Shown: one piece after another, positions 43,871-54,775 of the stretch
How the letters are laid out: every line of letters starts with the position of its first letter
Position numbering within the stretch: position 1 is the first letter of the stretch
NCBI GenBank assembly: GCA_963556495.2
Contig: OY747712.1
Span: 14,044,235-14,108,234, forward strand
From: Valencia hispanica
Taxonomy: Eukaryota; Chordata; Actinopteri; Cyprinodontiformes; Valenciidae
Reading direction: 5' to 3'
Length of the DNA stretch: 64,000 nucleotides
Program-made: the position numbers and the translations under genes
Notes under the pieces: generated by a model
What the model was told of the DNA's origin: nothing
Database searches by the model: none
What the model saw: only the letters and a program-made list of their open reading frames with translations

Positions 43871-43894
43871 TGCTCCCCATTTGTCTCGCAGCTG
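43831..43894 (+). CDS. Signal-peptide first exon of an unidentified gene
   Basis: ATG in strong context (GAGCCATGG) opens MASQMVCGLIFRLLLPICLA plus Ala, then a consensus donor GTGAGT at 43895-43900, leaving phase 1. The peptide has the n-region, hydrophobic core and small residues of a secretory signal, and phase-1 junctions after the signal exon are common in vertebrate receptors and secreted proteins. The gene would run to the right. I found no second exon up to 64000, so intron 1 would exceed 20 kb or the exons are too divergent for me to see. Frames in other registers here (74-119 codons) are by-products of GC-rich sequence. Confidence 0.5.
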
Positions 43895-43900
43895 GTGAGT

Positions 43901-44829
43901 TTTCTCTTTTTTGCCTCATGAGAACTCAACGATGCTGTTTGCAAGATTAGAGGCTTGATCAGATGTTCTTAAAAGTATCCGTATTTACTCAGGATTTACT
44001 TTATAAATAAATGTAATTGAAATTAATTCATTCCTGGGCTCCCAATAAGGATATGAAGGAACACATTTAATTAAGTTCCTTTTGGGCTTTTCCAACAGCT
44101 TCTTAAAATTTAAATGAACTGAAAATAACGTGTTTAGGCCTAAAAACATCCCCACAGCATGATGCAGCCACCACTATGTTATCCTACAATGCAAGGGAGT
44201 AGGTTTGATTTTAAGATTGGTGGGGACACAAAAGTGCTCCAAGGTTGTGAATCTATCGGGCTTCTCGCTTGAGCGCTAACTGTCACGGCATGATGGTGAG
44301 ATTTGCTATTTTGATGCCGCTGAAAACTGGCAAGTGCATTCTTCCAATTATTGAATCCCTTTGATGATAATGCAGGGTCTGCCTTTTTGGACAGTTTTCA
44401 CTTTTCTTTATGGTGTATGTTTTAACAAAGTGGAAACACAGAACACACTTGATGGAGGTGCTATAGTGCAGCCATGGATACTGCTTGTACCAAGTCGCTT
44501 GGAAATGGAGGGTCCTGTTTGATAGCTGTTGGGCTGGAATGTTATTTGGGTCAGGCTGGTTGGGCCTGTCCAGAATATCCACCTGATTACTGCCACTCTC
44601 CCTGCTGCTCTCTCCAGGTGGATCAGATTCCTTAGGAATCAACCTCAATATAAATTTGACAACTGTATAGCAACCACTGTAAACACATACACTAGTAATA
44701 CATGATGAGGCCTCTTGGATATAAGGCTCTGGTTTTAAAGCCACATGGGTGAATCATTGCTATTCAGATCATCATCATACTAAAAATTTTTAACCGCTAT
44801 GTTATATTATGTGTGTGAAGGCTTGTTTT
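43901..44829. other. Presumed intron; one weak Tc1 relic
   Basis: No exon seen. ATCCCCACAGCATGATGCAG at 44149-44168 resembles the conserved GGSIMLWGC block of Tc1 elements on the minus strand, without further support. Confidence 0.35.
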
Positions 44830-44831
44830 AT

Positions 44832-44916
44832 TCTGTTTAAACAGTTTTTATCATGTAAAGCACTTTGTGTTGCTGTTTGCATGAAAAGCGCTTTATAAAT
44901 ACATTTGATTTGATCT
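44832..44916 (+). repeat. L2/SINE 3' tail
   Basis: ATCATGTAAAGCACTTTGTG, TTGC, GCGCTTTATAAATACATTTG: the common teleost tail shared by L2 LINEs and their SINEs. Confidence 0.6.
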
Positions 44917-44979
44917 GTCACAGTGCTGAATCTCATGACTAACACATCCAGCATTATTTAACCTCACCTGTGAATTTCC

Positions 44980-45116
44980 AGCCTCTTTTTCAGCTTCTCC
45001 TTCTCCTCTACCTCCTACAGCCTCTATCATTTCATCTACTTCAGGCTCTCCTTCTCTACCTCCTCTGGTCTCTCCTTCTCCATCTCCTCCAGCCTCTCTG
45101 CTGTCTGTCACCTTAA
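44980..45116. repeat. Pyrimidine-rich imperfect repeat
   Basis: TCTCCTTCTCCATCTCCTCC-type units with AGCCTCT connectors, about 30 bp apart, four to five copies. The minus-strand open frame is a by-product. Confidence 0.6.
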
Positions 45117-45524
45117 AAAAATATGTTGATGCATGACAAACAAATTAGGGATAGAATGATCAGAGTTTGATGGTAAAGTTATTGCCTGAGCAAAAAATGC
45201 CTTTACTTTCACACTATTATTATGTGTAATTTATTCCCCAAAAAATATGAATACATAAAATCACATGATCATCTAGAATATGAGGTTTTATTGTATTTAC
45301 ACCATAAATTTTATTTATGTTTTTAAACAGTTGCTCTTTTCTATACGAATACATGAAATTAAGAAGAAATGAGAATAAGAATAAAAAATAACTTTTAAAA
45401 AGTGTATCTCTTTGGCATACTCTATTTCAATATTTTAATTAAATTCTAATTTTAAGTAACTTACACTTTGACTCCTAAAGAAGTCTCTTATATCCAGTTT
45501 TCTTTTCTTTGACATCCTTCAAAT

Positions 45525-45612
45525 CTTTAAGCACACACACAAACACACACACACAAATACACGTGCACACACATACACATACGCATGCACGAAAACAAAC
45601 AGACACAAAATG
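45525..45612. repeat. CA-rich microsatellite, imperfect
   Basis: ACACAC tract interrupted by A and T variants (ACACACAAATACACGTGCAC). Confidence 0.85.
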
Positions 45613-46131
45613 ACAGCAGTAAAATACATCTAGCCGACGTGACACGGGCAGAACAAATGCCAAACGTGTTGACAACTTCCACTCGCAGATGCCTCATCCG
45701 GCCCAACTAGCCGTTGTAGGTTGAGACGTTAACAGTTTGACAAGCTTCACCGCTCTGGGATTTGAGCAGATGGAATGACAGCGGGGACAGCCAATCACAT
45801 GTAACTTAGCGAGAACCCGGCAGCCAATCAGGAAGCGATATTTGGGTTAGAAGCGGGATTTCTCGCAGATTAACCCTTTGTGTGCCATAATCATTGACTA
45901 AACACTACGGATAGCGGTTGTATTGATAGTGACGACACAGCAGCGGCTGAATATTGGTAGGGACGTGTCCCTACAACCCTACCCAATTCTACGCCCTAGC
46001 TACAATGAATCTTAATAAGGACATTCAGATTCCAGCTTGCCCATGATATATTTGGCTACACAGATTGACCTTTACTTTGTTCTTTGCCCAGACCTGATAA
46101 TGATGCTAAAGCTGAAATAGAAATGTCTGTA

Positions 46132-46132
<1 letters not shown>

Positions 46133-46180
<48 letters not shown>

Positions 46181-46340
46181 TACAGACCAAAAGTTTGGTA
46201 TATATTCAATTGAATGAGTAAGTGTGTCCAAACTTTCCAAAATATATATATATTAGTACAGACCAAAAGTTTGGTATATATTCAATTGAATGAGTAAGTG
46301 TGTCCAAACTTTTGGTCTGTACTGTATATATATATTATTT
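46133..46340. mobile_element. TA tract and tandemly duplicated Tc1-type MITE
   Basis: After a TA tract (46135-46177), TAGTACAGACCAAAAGTTTG and its partner CCAAACTTTTGGTCTGTACT flank only about 30 bp: a short Tc1/mariner deletion derivative. It is present twice with a 76-bp step (46175-46248 and 46251-46324). The first copy has lost most of its right inverted repeat (AACTTTCCAAAATATA), the second is complete. Confidence 0.8.
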
Positions 46341-46507
46341 ACTCTAGCCCTGCTGATTGGTTACCCAGTGCATAAAATGGCTAAAAAGTGCACATAGAAG
46401 TAAATAAACAGAGAAAAATAGAGAAATATTCTGCTCCCCGCTTTCCTGATATATTTGTGCTCCAAATCAGTGGCTTCAAGTTTTCCTTACTACAACAGGA
46501 TCTTCCT

Positions 46508-46783
46508 CTAAATAATAATAATGGCTTGCATTTATGTAGCGCTTTTCAAGACTCTTAAAGCGCTTTACAACTCCATTATTCATTCACTCTCACATTCACA
46601 CACTGGTGGAAGCAAGCTATGATTATAGCCACAGCTGCCCTGGGGCAGACTGACAGAAGCGAGGCTGCCATATCGCGCCACCGGCCCTTGTACATGTAGC
46701 ATGTAGCAGGTGGAAGCTGGAATTGAACCCACAATTTCTGGGTTGCAGGCTGACAACTCTACCACTGAGCTACAGCCGCCCTA
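46508..46783 (-). mobile_element. tRNA-derived SINE with L2-type tail
   Basis: The minus-strand head GGGCGGCTGTAGCTCAGTGG has a perfect RNA polymerase III A box (TAGCTCAGTGG, 46772-46762). The B box GGTTCAATTCC is at 46729-46719, 43 bases later, the spacing found in tRNAs. A body of about 140 bp follows, then the tail TTGTAAAGCGCTTTAAGAGT, AAAAGCGCTACATAAATGCA and ATTATTATT. The promoter boxes look intact. The tail is of the kind SINEs borrow from L2 LINEs for priming. Confidence 0.85.
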
Positions 46784-46895
46784 AAGCCAAATTCTGATTT
46801 ATAGTTGAAATCGACATTTTAATGAGCTCATGACTTCCCAGTTTGTGACATTTCCCAAATGCCTTGAGCTCTTATGGTGTATTTTCAGACAGTCA

Positions 46896-47094
46896 GAGAA
46901 TGCCATTTTGAGTTGTTTGGATAATATTTTTGAAATCATCCCAGGTCCAATACTGAAGACTTGCTGTCCGACATCAGAGTTATTGCTGATATGTTTTCTG
47001 TGTCATCCAGCACAACTCGGAGGACGACAAAGAAAACATATCAGCAATAACTCTGATGTTGGACATCATCCAAATGATTCAAAATGGCATTCTC
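46896..47094. repeat. Large imperfect inverted repeat
   Basis: GAGAATGCCATTTTGA at 46896 pairs with TTCAAAATGGCATTCTC ending 47094. An inner arm, 46966-47004 (GTCCGACATCAGAGTTATTG onward), pairs with 47021-47064 (ending AATAACTCTGATGTTGGAC) over about 38 bp with few mismatches. The loop is about 15 bp, and the left arm has about 25 extra unpaired bases. No element terminus or target duplication is seen. Confidence 0.8.
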
Positions 47095-47689
47095 TGATAA
47101 ATTATTTCTCTCAGTTTGATCTGCTAGAGTAACCAGAGATTGACGAAGTTCATGCAACTCCGACTCTTGACTTAGCATGTTGCTGCTAGCTGTACAGCAG
47201 GCTGCTCAGTCACAGTAGTGAGTGAGAACGGGTATCCAGGAAGATTGGTGTTTAAGAACCAGCCAATGAGCATACAGGTCCCACCCACTGACTCTGATTG
47301 GCAGATTAAGTTATTCTGCTGAAAAGTGACATTCTGAAATAAATAAGCCACTGGGAAAAAACCCCCAATATAAAACAAAAACGGACTTTGGAAAAATGCA
47401 GTTTTGCAATAAAAACTGATTAAATTAAATAAAAATGGCTAAAAAATAATTCCCATTATTAGCAAATATTTTACATTAAAATAATGTATAATATTAAGAA
47501 ACAGATTTTTTAAGGAAAATCAAAAAGATTTTTATACTTTTGAAGTTAGAATTTTATATATTCAGTTTTTTCACAATTTCGTTGTCACGTTATATATTTG
47601 TTATTAATTGTTATCCAGATATCTATTTCACAATGTTTTATTTATTTATTTAATTTTGAGTAGTTTGGTGTTCCATATGTGCCTGCCTG
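47095..47689. other. No gene seen
   Basis: AT-rich beyond 47400; no recognised feature. Confidence 0.45.
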
Positions 47690-49139
47690 CTTCAAGACCT
47701 CCACCATAGTCCCTGTCCCAAGAAGCCAAGGATCACTGGACTTAATGACTACAGACCTGTGGCTCTGACATCTGTGGTCATGAAGTCATTTGAGTGCCTG
47801 GTTCTGTCCTATCTCAAGACCCTCACGGCCCCCATCCTGGACCCTCTGCAGTTTGCCTACAGAGCCAACAGGTCTGTAGATAATGCCATCAACACAGCTC
47901 TTCACTTCATCCTGCAGCATCTGGACTTCCCGGGAACCTACGCCAGGATCCTGTTTGTGGACTTCAGCTCTGCCTTCAACACCATCCTCCCAGACCTTCT
48001 CCGAGGCAAGCTATCCCAGATGAACGTGCCTGATCCCATCTGCAGGTGGATCACTGACTTCCTGACGGACAGGAAGCAGCATGTGAGGCTGGGGAAGAAT
48101 GTCTCGGACTCTCGGACCATCAGCACCGGCTCCCCTCAGGGCTGTGTTCTTTCTCCTCTGCTCTTCTCCCTGTACACCAACTGCTGCACCTCCAACCAGC
48201 AGTCTGTCAAAATTAATTAAGTTTGCAGGTGACACCACCGTTATTGGACTCATCTCGGACGGGGATGAGTCTGCCTACAGAGCGGAGGCTGAACTTCTGG
48301 TGTCCTGGTGCAGCCGCAACAACCTGATGCTGAACGCCCAGAAGACAGTGGAGATTATTGTGGACTTTAGGAAGCACACAGCCCCACTCCCCCCCATCGT
48401 CCTGACTGACACCCCCATCACCACTGTGGACTCATTCAACTTCCTGGGTACCACCATCACCCAGGACCTCAAGTGGGAGCCCACCATCACCTCGGTCATA
48501 AAGAAGGCCCAGCAGAGGATGTACTTCCTGAGGCAGCTGAAGAAATTCAACCAGCCGCACGGATGATGATGCAGTTCTACACTGCAATCATCGAGTCCAT
48601 CCTCACCTCCTCCATCACCGTGTGGTATGCTGGCGCCACCATCAGGGACAAACAGAGACTGCAGCGTGTTTTGCGCTCTGCTGAGAAGATGATTGGCTGC
48701 AGACTCCCATCTCTGCAGGACCTGTACACCTCCAGGACACTTGGGCGTGCAGGTCGGATCCCAGCCGACCCTTCTCACCCTGGACACAGACTGACCTGCT
48801 CCCCTCAGGCAGGAGGCTCCGGTCCATTCGGACCAGAACCTCTCGCCATAAGAACAGTTTCTTCCCCTCTGCTGTTGGACTCATGAATAATAACCCTAAG
48901 ACTGCTCCCACCACCCGCTCACTTACATGACCCATATAGTGGTTTTTTGCACCTGTCTGATTTGCAACGATCGTTACCTGCACTCATGTATATATCAATC
49001 TGTTTAGCATATTATATTTTTATTTAAGTGTTTGTCTGTTTGTTCTTGTATGTTTGCACAGAGTACTGCAGCAATTACCTAATGTTGTAAACCTTCCCAA
49101 CATTTGGCAATAAAACCCATTCTGATTCTGATTCTGATT
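47690..49139 (+). mobile_element. Non-LTR retrotransposon (Rex1/L2 group), 5'-truncated and broken
   Basis: Reverse transcriptase in several frames: 47759-48205 reads KSFECLVLSYLKTLTAPILD, FVDFSSAFNTILPDLL and GSPQGCVLSPLLFSLYTN. A frame change near 48205-48220 leads to KLIKFAGDTTVIGLISDG, NNLMLNAQKTVEIIVDF and FLGTTITQDLKWEP (to 48566). A further shift leads to TAIIESILTSSITVWYAG and SAEKMIGCRLPSLQDLYTSR (to about 48780). The FADD catalytic motif reads FAGD (Gly codon 48228-48230). The 3' tail is CAATAAAACCCATTCTG plus three ATTCTG units (49109-49139). The endonuclease is missing. Inactive. Confidence 0.88.
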
Positions 49140-49140
49140 C

Positions 49141-50285
49141 ACATGGCTGTCTTAATTTCTCAAACCAGTGGGCCACTGTCCATAAGTCTTTGGTTTTCTC
49201 TTTCTGTTTGTTTTCTGAGCAGTTGGACTTGTCTGTAATGTTTCATAATAGACCTGTAGGCGCTCTGTTGTTTAAAAGTTGCAACGTTTTGTTGAAATTG
49301 AATCAGTAATTTCACAGGGCCACAGAAAATAAATTTTATGGCTTGTGCCTGAGTAAAATGGGCAACCGCAGTTGCGAAACCTATAAAAAAAAAAAAAAAG
49401 AACAGCTGTTAAGCTAATGTGGCCACATATTTCACAACCTTCTAACTTGGTGCAGTGTGATGATGGTTCTTTATCTTTTCTCTGAGCCTTCAGTCTGTGC
49501 GCCTTTCTCTTTCACCTCTCCTTCAGCACTTTGCTGTCGACTCTTCAGACCCTTCTTATGTGTTTTAGCAATGCACATTTTTAGAAAATCAACAAAAATA
49601 CTGTGTATAGTTCATAAAGGTAATTACAACAATCTGTCCAGTACAACTAAGGAATGCAAAATCAAGGTTCCCACACTAAAACTGTGTATTTTGAGCATCC
49701 AAATCTGGTAACGTTTCTTTTTTTTAGCACCTACATCACTGACATCAAACTTATTTTTTATTATCTGTGTTCTTTAATTTGTTCTTTGTCTATCTAATCA
49801 TGTTTTCATTCTAGTGTTCAGTCTTTGCTAAGCAAGTTCTAATTTTTACCTGGAAAAGGTGCTATATAAATAAGATTAACTTGATTTAGATATTTCCACC
49901 CTACCTGTAGGTCTTTCTTGTCATTTACAAATAAAGTCAATTTACAAATAAAGTCAATTTATTTATTTTATTTACAAATAAAGTCAATAATCTTAACTCC
50001 CACAATATATCTAATATATAAAAATTATTGCAAGTTACAGTCCATTTATGAGAATTAGGTCAAGACAGTGATGTTGAAGAATTTACAAGAACAGCACAGT
50101 ATCGGCAATGGTGAAAATATCAGTTAAAATTGACAGTGATACTGTATTTTGTTTTCTCTATAGTTGACAGATGATTATTTTCAGTTTCCTTCCTACATAA
50201 AAGCAATTTTAAAAAAGACCATTATTTTAGTCCTTTGTTTTTTGATATTGACAGTGTTTTTTTTATTTCTTATTTTTACTGCATA
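49141..50285. other. No gene; short repeats
   Basis: L2/SINE-like tail GGAAAAGGTGCTATATAAAT at 49853-49890 and a short tandem TACAAATAAAGTCAATT (three copies, 49927-49990). Otherwise unassigned. Confidence 0.5.
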
Positions 50286-50960
50286 TAAGTAATGGGCAAT
50301 ATAAAAGGTATAAGGTAGAAATTATGTAATTTTCGGCAATGGTAGAGACTTTGACTATACCAGCCTAACGCGATAGCGCATGTTGATGATGTTATCAAGC
50401 TGTGCCTACGTACTTTGTACCAGGTACACAAGGAGGATAAATACTGATGTTCAGTGTTTGTATTTACACTAGATATTGTAAGTTAAAAATTCGTTACTTG
50501 CTATTAAATGAAAAAGAAACCTGTTGAACTTGAAGCGTTTTTTTTGTTTAAATATGTGCAGCTTTATTTTAGTGCGATATTAAATTCATAAAAAATTAAT
50601 CAGGAAAGCAAAAAGAAATGTTATTTCTCTTTTTACATTTTGCGCTTTAGTTCAAACAATTTTTAATTTTGTGTTTTCTTAACATTTATTTATTTTATTT
50701 CAAATATCTTCATCTTTATGTCATGAGAGTTTTTGTGTTGCATTTTTCGGAAATTCTTTTGTATAAAAATAAATGCACAATAAATGTTCTTTAAATGGAA
50801 TTCCATGTTTTTTTTTAAGTCGTCATTCTGCTGGTATATGAAAATGTTTATTTTGACATATATAAACAGAAGAAAAGAATATATCGCAATAAATATTGTT
50901 ACCACACATGCATCAGATTAAATCGCAATATAAATTTGAGGCCACATCGCCTAGTCCTAA
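50286..50960. mobile_element. hAT-like MITE, about 675 bp
   Basis: The right end, complemented, reads TAGGACTAGGCGATGTGGCC, then CAAATTTATATTGCGATTTA, a well-known fish hAT terminus style (TAGGGCTGGGCGATAT). The left end TAATGGGCAATATAAAAGG is a decayed counterpart. No transposase inside. Confidence 0.5.
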
Positions 50961-52209
50961 TGTAAGGGACTTTAAAACGACTGGACAGATGTTCGCAAAG
51001 CGTTTCTATGAACATAGTCGTTTGCCAGTAGGCGGCGATTCTTAGAGTGACACACCTGAGTCCAGTAGGTTGACGTGTATATGAATTTCAACACACAGGA
51101 AAATGGCCTTTTGAATACCTGTCTGCTGTACTGAGTACCATGCGTGAAAGAGTTTTAAATAATCACCAAATTGCTCTATAATTTAGTATCTCAGTGGTAT
51201 GAATTGTCATTCTGTGAAACATCACTGCGAGTGAGTCTGGATTTATGTGTGCAAAAAGATTGTAGGAGCAGTTTTTGAGTTTGACCTCAGGATGTTGGAA
51301 GTTCATCTCTCATCATTGCTCCCAGCAAAAACAGATTGCACAACCATAAAAACCAGTGGTTCTCGCATTCAGACTGCTGAGCAGAGCGGAGTAGAGCGCT
51401 CACTTCCCAGCATCGTCCTTCGACTGGAAGAAAGAAAAACATATATCAGAGCACAGATTTGAGCAGAATCCATTTCCAAAGAACTCTGGTAGAAATGTTT
51501 CATTTAAGGCTAAAATCATACCATCTTGTTTTATTTACTGTAGGTTTTGTGCAAAATGAATTACAGCTGTCAGATGTTGAACAAATGGCTGAATTATTCT
51601 AAGATTCTAAATGCTGAAGTAATTTTTGTAATTTGTCTCAGTGGTTTTGTTGGTTAGCTTCTCATCGCTGTTAGTATTTAAGCAGCTGACAGTGTTGCTG
51701 TTATTAATTAACATTTACAACACACTGACAGTGTTTTCACTGCTGTTTCACATTCCCCTAATTTACTGTGCAGGAGTCCGCTCACCCATTATCTAATAAG
51801 TTTGTTACTGTTGAAGCTGCTGTGTTTTTGAAACTTTTTGCCTGATTCACTCCTTTGCTATGCAGATGTGGATGATGATTCATCCGGGTTGCTTTTTTTA
51901 TTTTCTTGGGCTTGCAGTAGCTCAAACAGGAGTTTAAAGTGTATACAGACAAAAAAAATTTCTATAAAGATGTGCAAAAACCTTGCTAGGTTGGAGCATG
52001 GAGAGAGAGATCTTTACCAGCGTCCATGGTCTTTCTAATATTCTTTAAATTTTAGCTCACCCCACATGTTTTGCATCAAAGACTTGGAAGAAAAGACACG
52101 ACTGTCTTTTGTTAAAAAGTAAAAGGTGGGAACAGGTCTACACAAAAATGTCTGCTGATCTCTAAATGTCTTGCAAAAGTGGTCTAAATTGGCTAACCAA
52201 GCTTGCCTT
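50961..52209. other. No gene seen
   Basis: No coding exon or repeat recognised. Confidence 0.45.
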
Positions 52210-52560
52210 TCAGTGTCTGTGTTTAAGTTTTTAGTTGTGCTGCCTCCTCTGCCTGGAACATTTCACAATCCAAGTTGAAGTTGTAAAATTTTATTCCTCT
52301 TCATTCTTTTTATGCTATCTTAAAAAACTAACACAAAGAGTCTTTCGAACAGTGCTTGTGCTTCTAAATGGTTACTCTTCTACTTTATAACTACTGTTTT
52401 TAAAGGTTTGTTTTATGTATCATCCTTGTTAGCTTTATAATGACATGTGGTGTTGACCTGTTGGCCAGGTCAGTCTTGCAAAAGAGATCTCGATCTCAAT
52501 GGCATTTTTTCTCTATACCTGGTTAAATAAAGGTTGAATGAAAAAATTAAAGGCTGAATA
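52210..52560 (+). repeat. Non-LTR retrotransposon 3' end
   Basis: GACCTGTTGGCCAGGTCAGT, CTTGCAAAAGAGATCTCGAT, CTCAATGGCA and CCTGGTTAAATAAAGGTTGA form a widespread fish LINE tail. Upstream sequence about 52210-52450 looks like its 3' untranslated region. Clade not determined. Confidence 0.5.
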
Positions 52561-52639
52561 TGGACTGGACCTACAGGCCAAAAAAGTCCAGTTTTCAGTG
52601 AGTTCTTCAGGTTTAAACAAGGACAATGATTGGCCTATC

Positions 52640-53060
52640 TTAAAGAGCAACTCGCCCCCAAATCAACTTTGTTTTTGCTGATAAACTGTATAAAAGAGTG
52701 TCTAATAGTGCTGTCTACGTATCTGTCTTTTCTTTTGTATTTTTGTGCATATTAGTAAAAATATAAAATTTCTACCAAAAACCGCCAGTGTGGCGCCCTC
52801 TTCAGGTCAAAACTCTGTACTGCACTTACATTTGAATCGGGCATTGCTATTCCCTCTGCGGAGACGGCTGACGTCAACCTTCCTGCCGCTGTGGAGTATA
52901 AAACAACCCGAGTCTCGGCCACGCCGCTGTAGGGAGTTTGAGTTGGAATAGCGGTGAAGTCTTGACGCCGCCCTGCGCATCCCTCGGTCCACCAGGCAAC
53001 GCCTCCTTTTGCCACATATTTAAAACCGGAAATGTAGGTGGAGTGTGTGGAGGACAATAA
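52640..53060. mobile_element. Possible TTAA-type MITE fragment
   Basis: TTAAAGAGCAACTCGCCCCC at 52640 looks like a transposon terminus at a TTAA site. The following sequence is CpG-rich (52850-53000). No clear matching end was found downstream. Confidence 0.3.
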
Positions 53061-53799
53061 CCAATTACAGATATGTTAAACTTTGTTTAGCTTGTCAACC
53101 AAACTGTCCACTGCATCACAATAAACACCACTGTCCCATGAAGGTAAACAGCATTAGTTATATACAGAGTTGCATCAGGCAGATCAGTTGTCATCTTCCT
53201 CGAGTCACCTTTAGTTCTCTGATCAGCACACAACTCTTCCTGTGATGATGAAGCAAAAATTGTTAGCAGAAAATCTGGAGTTGCTCCAGGGGTTTATTAC
53301 CCCACCAGCCAGTTGTAGAAAACATATTGTATCAGATGAGATTGTCCCCCCCATAAACCAGTATCTCATGACATCTTAAAGAGCCTAAATGACCCTGGCA
53401 GCTGACCTGTAGGGTTGCTGACCTGTAAATGTCCATTCCAGAGAACATCCTTAAATTACGTTTCCTTCACAAGCTAAACAAAGTTAAATATACATGTAAT
53501 TGCTTATTTTCCTCCACAAGTAAGACTCTGGTGGGGTGAGTTGCTTTTTAAATAGCCATTCGGAAGATGTCCATGGACGTCCAGTGTTTGGATGGTAGGT
53601 GTAGGGACTGTGATGGGCATGAAAGAATGTTGATTTTGTGTCTGCTGAACCGTTTTGTGTTGTTTTGCCCAAATGTTTTTAAACATTATATTACTGAAAG
53701 ACTCAAAGACGACCCAGTTTTAGTTTTGTGGTAGAAACGGCTAGAATTTTATGTAAAATCTATTATGTGAAAGAGTCCATGAAACTATGCACTCTGACT
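53061..53799. other. No gene seen
   Basis: Unassigned, AT-rich. Confidence 0.45.
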
Positions 53800-54320
53800 A
53801 GGTTCAATAGGCTTTTTGGAAGAGGATCACGGCATTGGAAAGGTGGTGCTTTTGCATGGTGACTTGGGGCCTTTCTCTACCGAGTTGATTCCAGAGCTGG
53901 TTCGGTGTCAGAGCCTGATTTGGAACCTTTTTGTGTGTGTTTATTTTCCCCACCACCATAGCACCCGTTTCTTGGTTTCATCTACCACCAACTCCTTGTT
54001 GGGCCAGAGATGGTGCTTGCTAAGAACCGATTTCTCTCCGCTTGCATGGTGATGCAACCAAGGTATTAGGGGCGGGATTACAAGATTACAAAGCTTAGTG
54101 TAGCACAGCCGAACACACAAACGCTATCTTTATTTGTAACAATGGACGTAACCAAAAATCAATGGACGTAACCAAAAATCTAGTTGCGTTGCAATGCTTT
54201 ACATGATATGACGGAGCACTGACTGTGGCCCACGTCATTGGAAAAGAACCGACTAAGCTCTGGTTCTGGCACCAGCAGTGCTTTTTTTTTTTCGGTGGAA
54301 AAGCCTCATCTGTGACTTTT
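53800..54320. mobile_element. Possible DNA transposon with decayed inverted ends
   Basis: Left CCAGAGCTGGTTCGGTGTCA and right (complement) CCAGAACCAGAGCTTAGTCG share words in the inverted sense. A perfect 20-bp tandem duplication (CAATGGACGTAACCAAAAAT) lies at 54140-54179. No domain recognised. Confidence 0.3.
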
Positions 54321-54729
54321 TTGCTGCTGTTCTTTAACAGCAAGTGTTGGAAATCTTTTATTTCCTTTACCATCCCACCACTCTGTCCAGAAATCCTTTA
54401 GTTTTGTGTTTTAATGTGTAAACCAACCCTGATGTCTAGCCCCAGTTTTACAGCTAATTTAACTACAACTTGGATCAATAAGAGAAAAATTACATATATT
54501 TTATCTTGTGAAACAAAATCAAACTTTGGTTTTGCTTTGCAGATCCGCTGACTGGACATAGTGCCATGCTCGAACTGGAATGTCATGAATTTTTGTTAAT
54601 TCCTTCCTTTTATTATGAGAACTTTTTTCAAATTTTTTACGTTTATTGAATTCATCTGGTTTGATATGTCTGTTTTGTGGTTTTACTGCCCTTATGAGAT
54701 CACTTTTATCATTCTTGCTGTGCAGCACT

Positions 54730-54775
54730 TGCAATGTCTTTGAAGTGCAATATAAATAAAGTTGACATTGCCATA
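54730..54775 (+). repeat. L2/SINE tail fragment
   Basis: TTTGAAGTGCAATATAAATA, then AAGTTGACATTGCCA, a short LINE/SINE tail. Confidence 0.4.

Noticed and set aside
43585..43944. Minus-strand 119-codon frame over the CpG-rich leader
   Set aside because: GC-rich shadow of the leader and first exon; no domain and no supporting splice sites.
46719..46783. Possible functional tRNA gene on the minus strand
   Set aside because: A and B boxes are present, but the sequence continues into a SINE body with an L2-type tail and the acceptor stem does not close as a tRNA.
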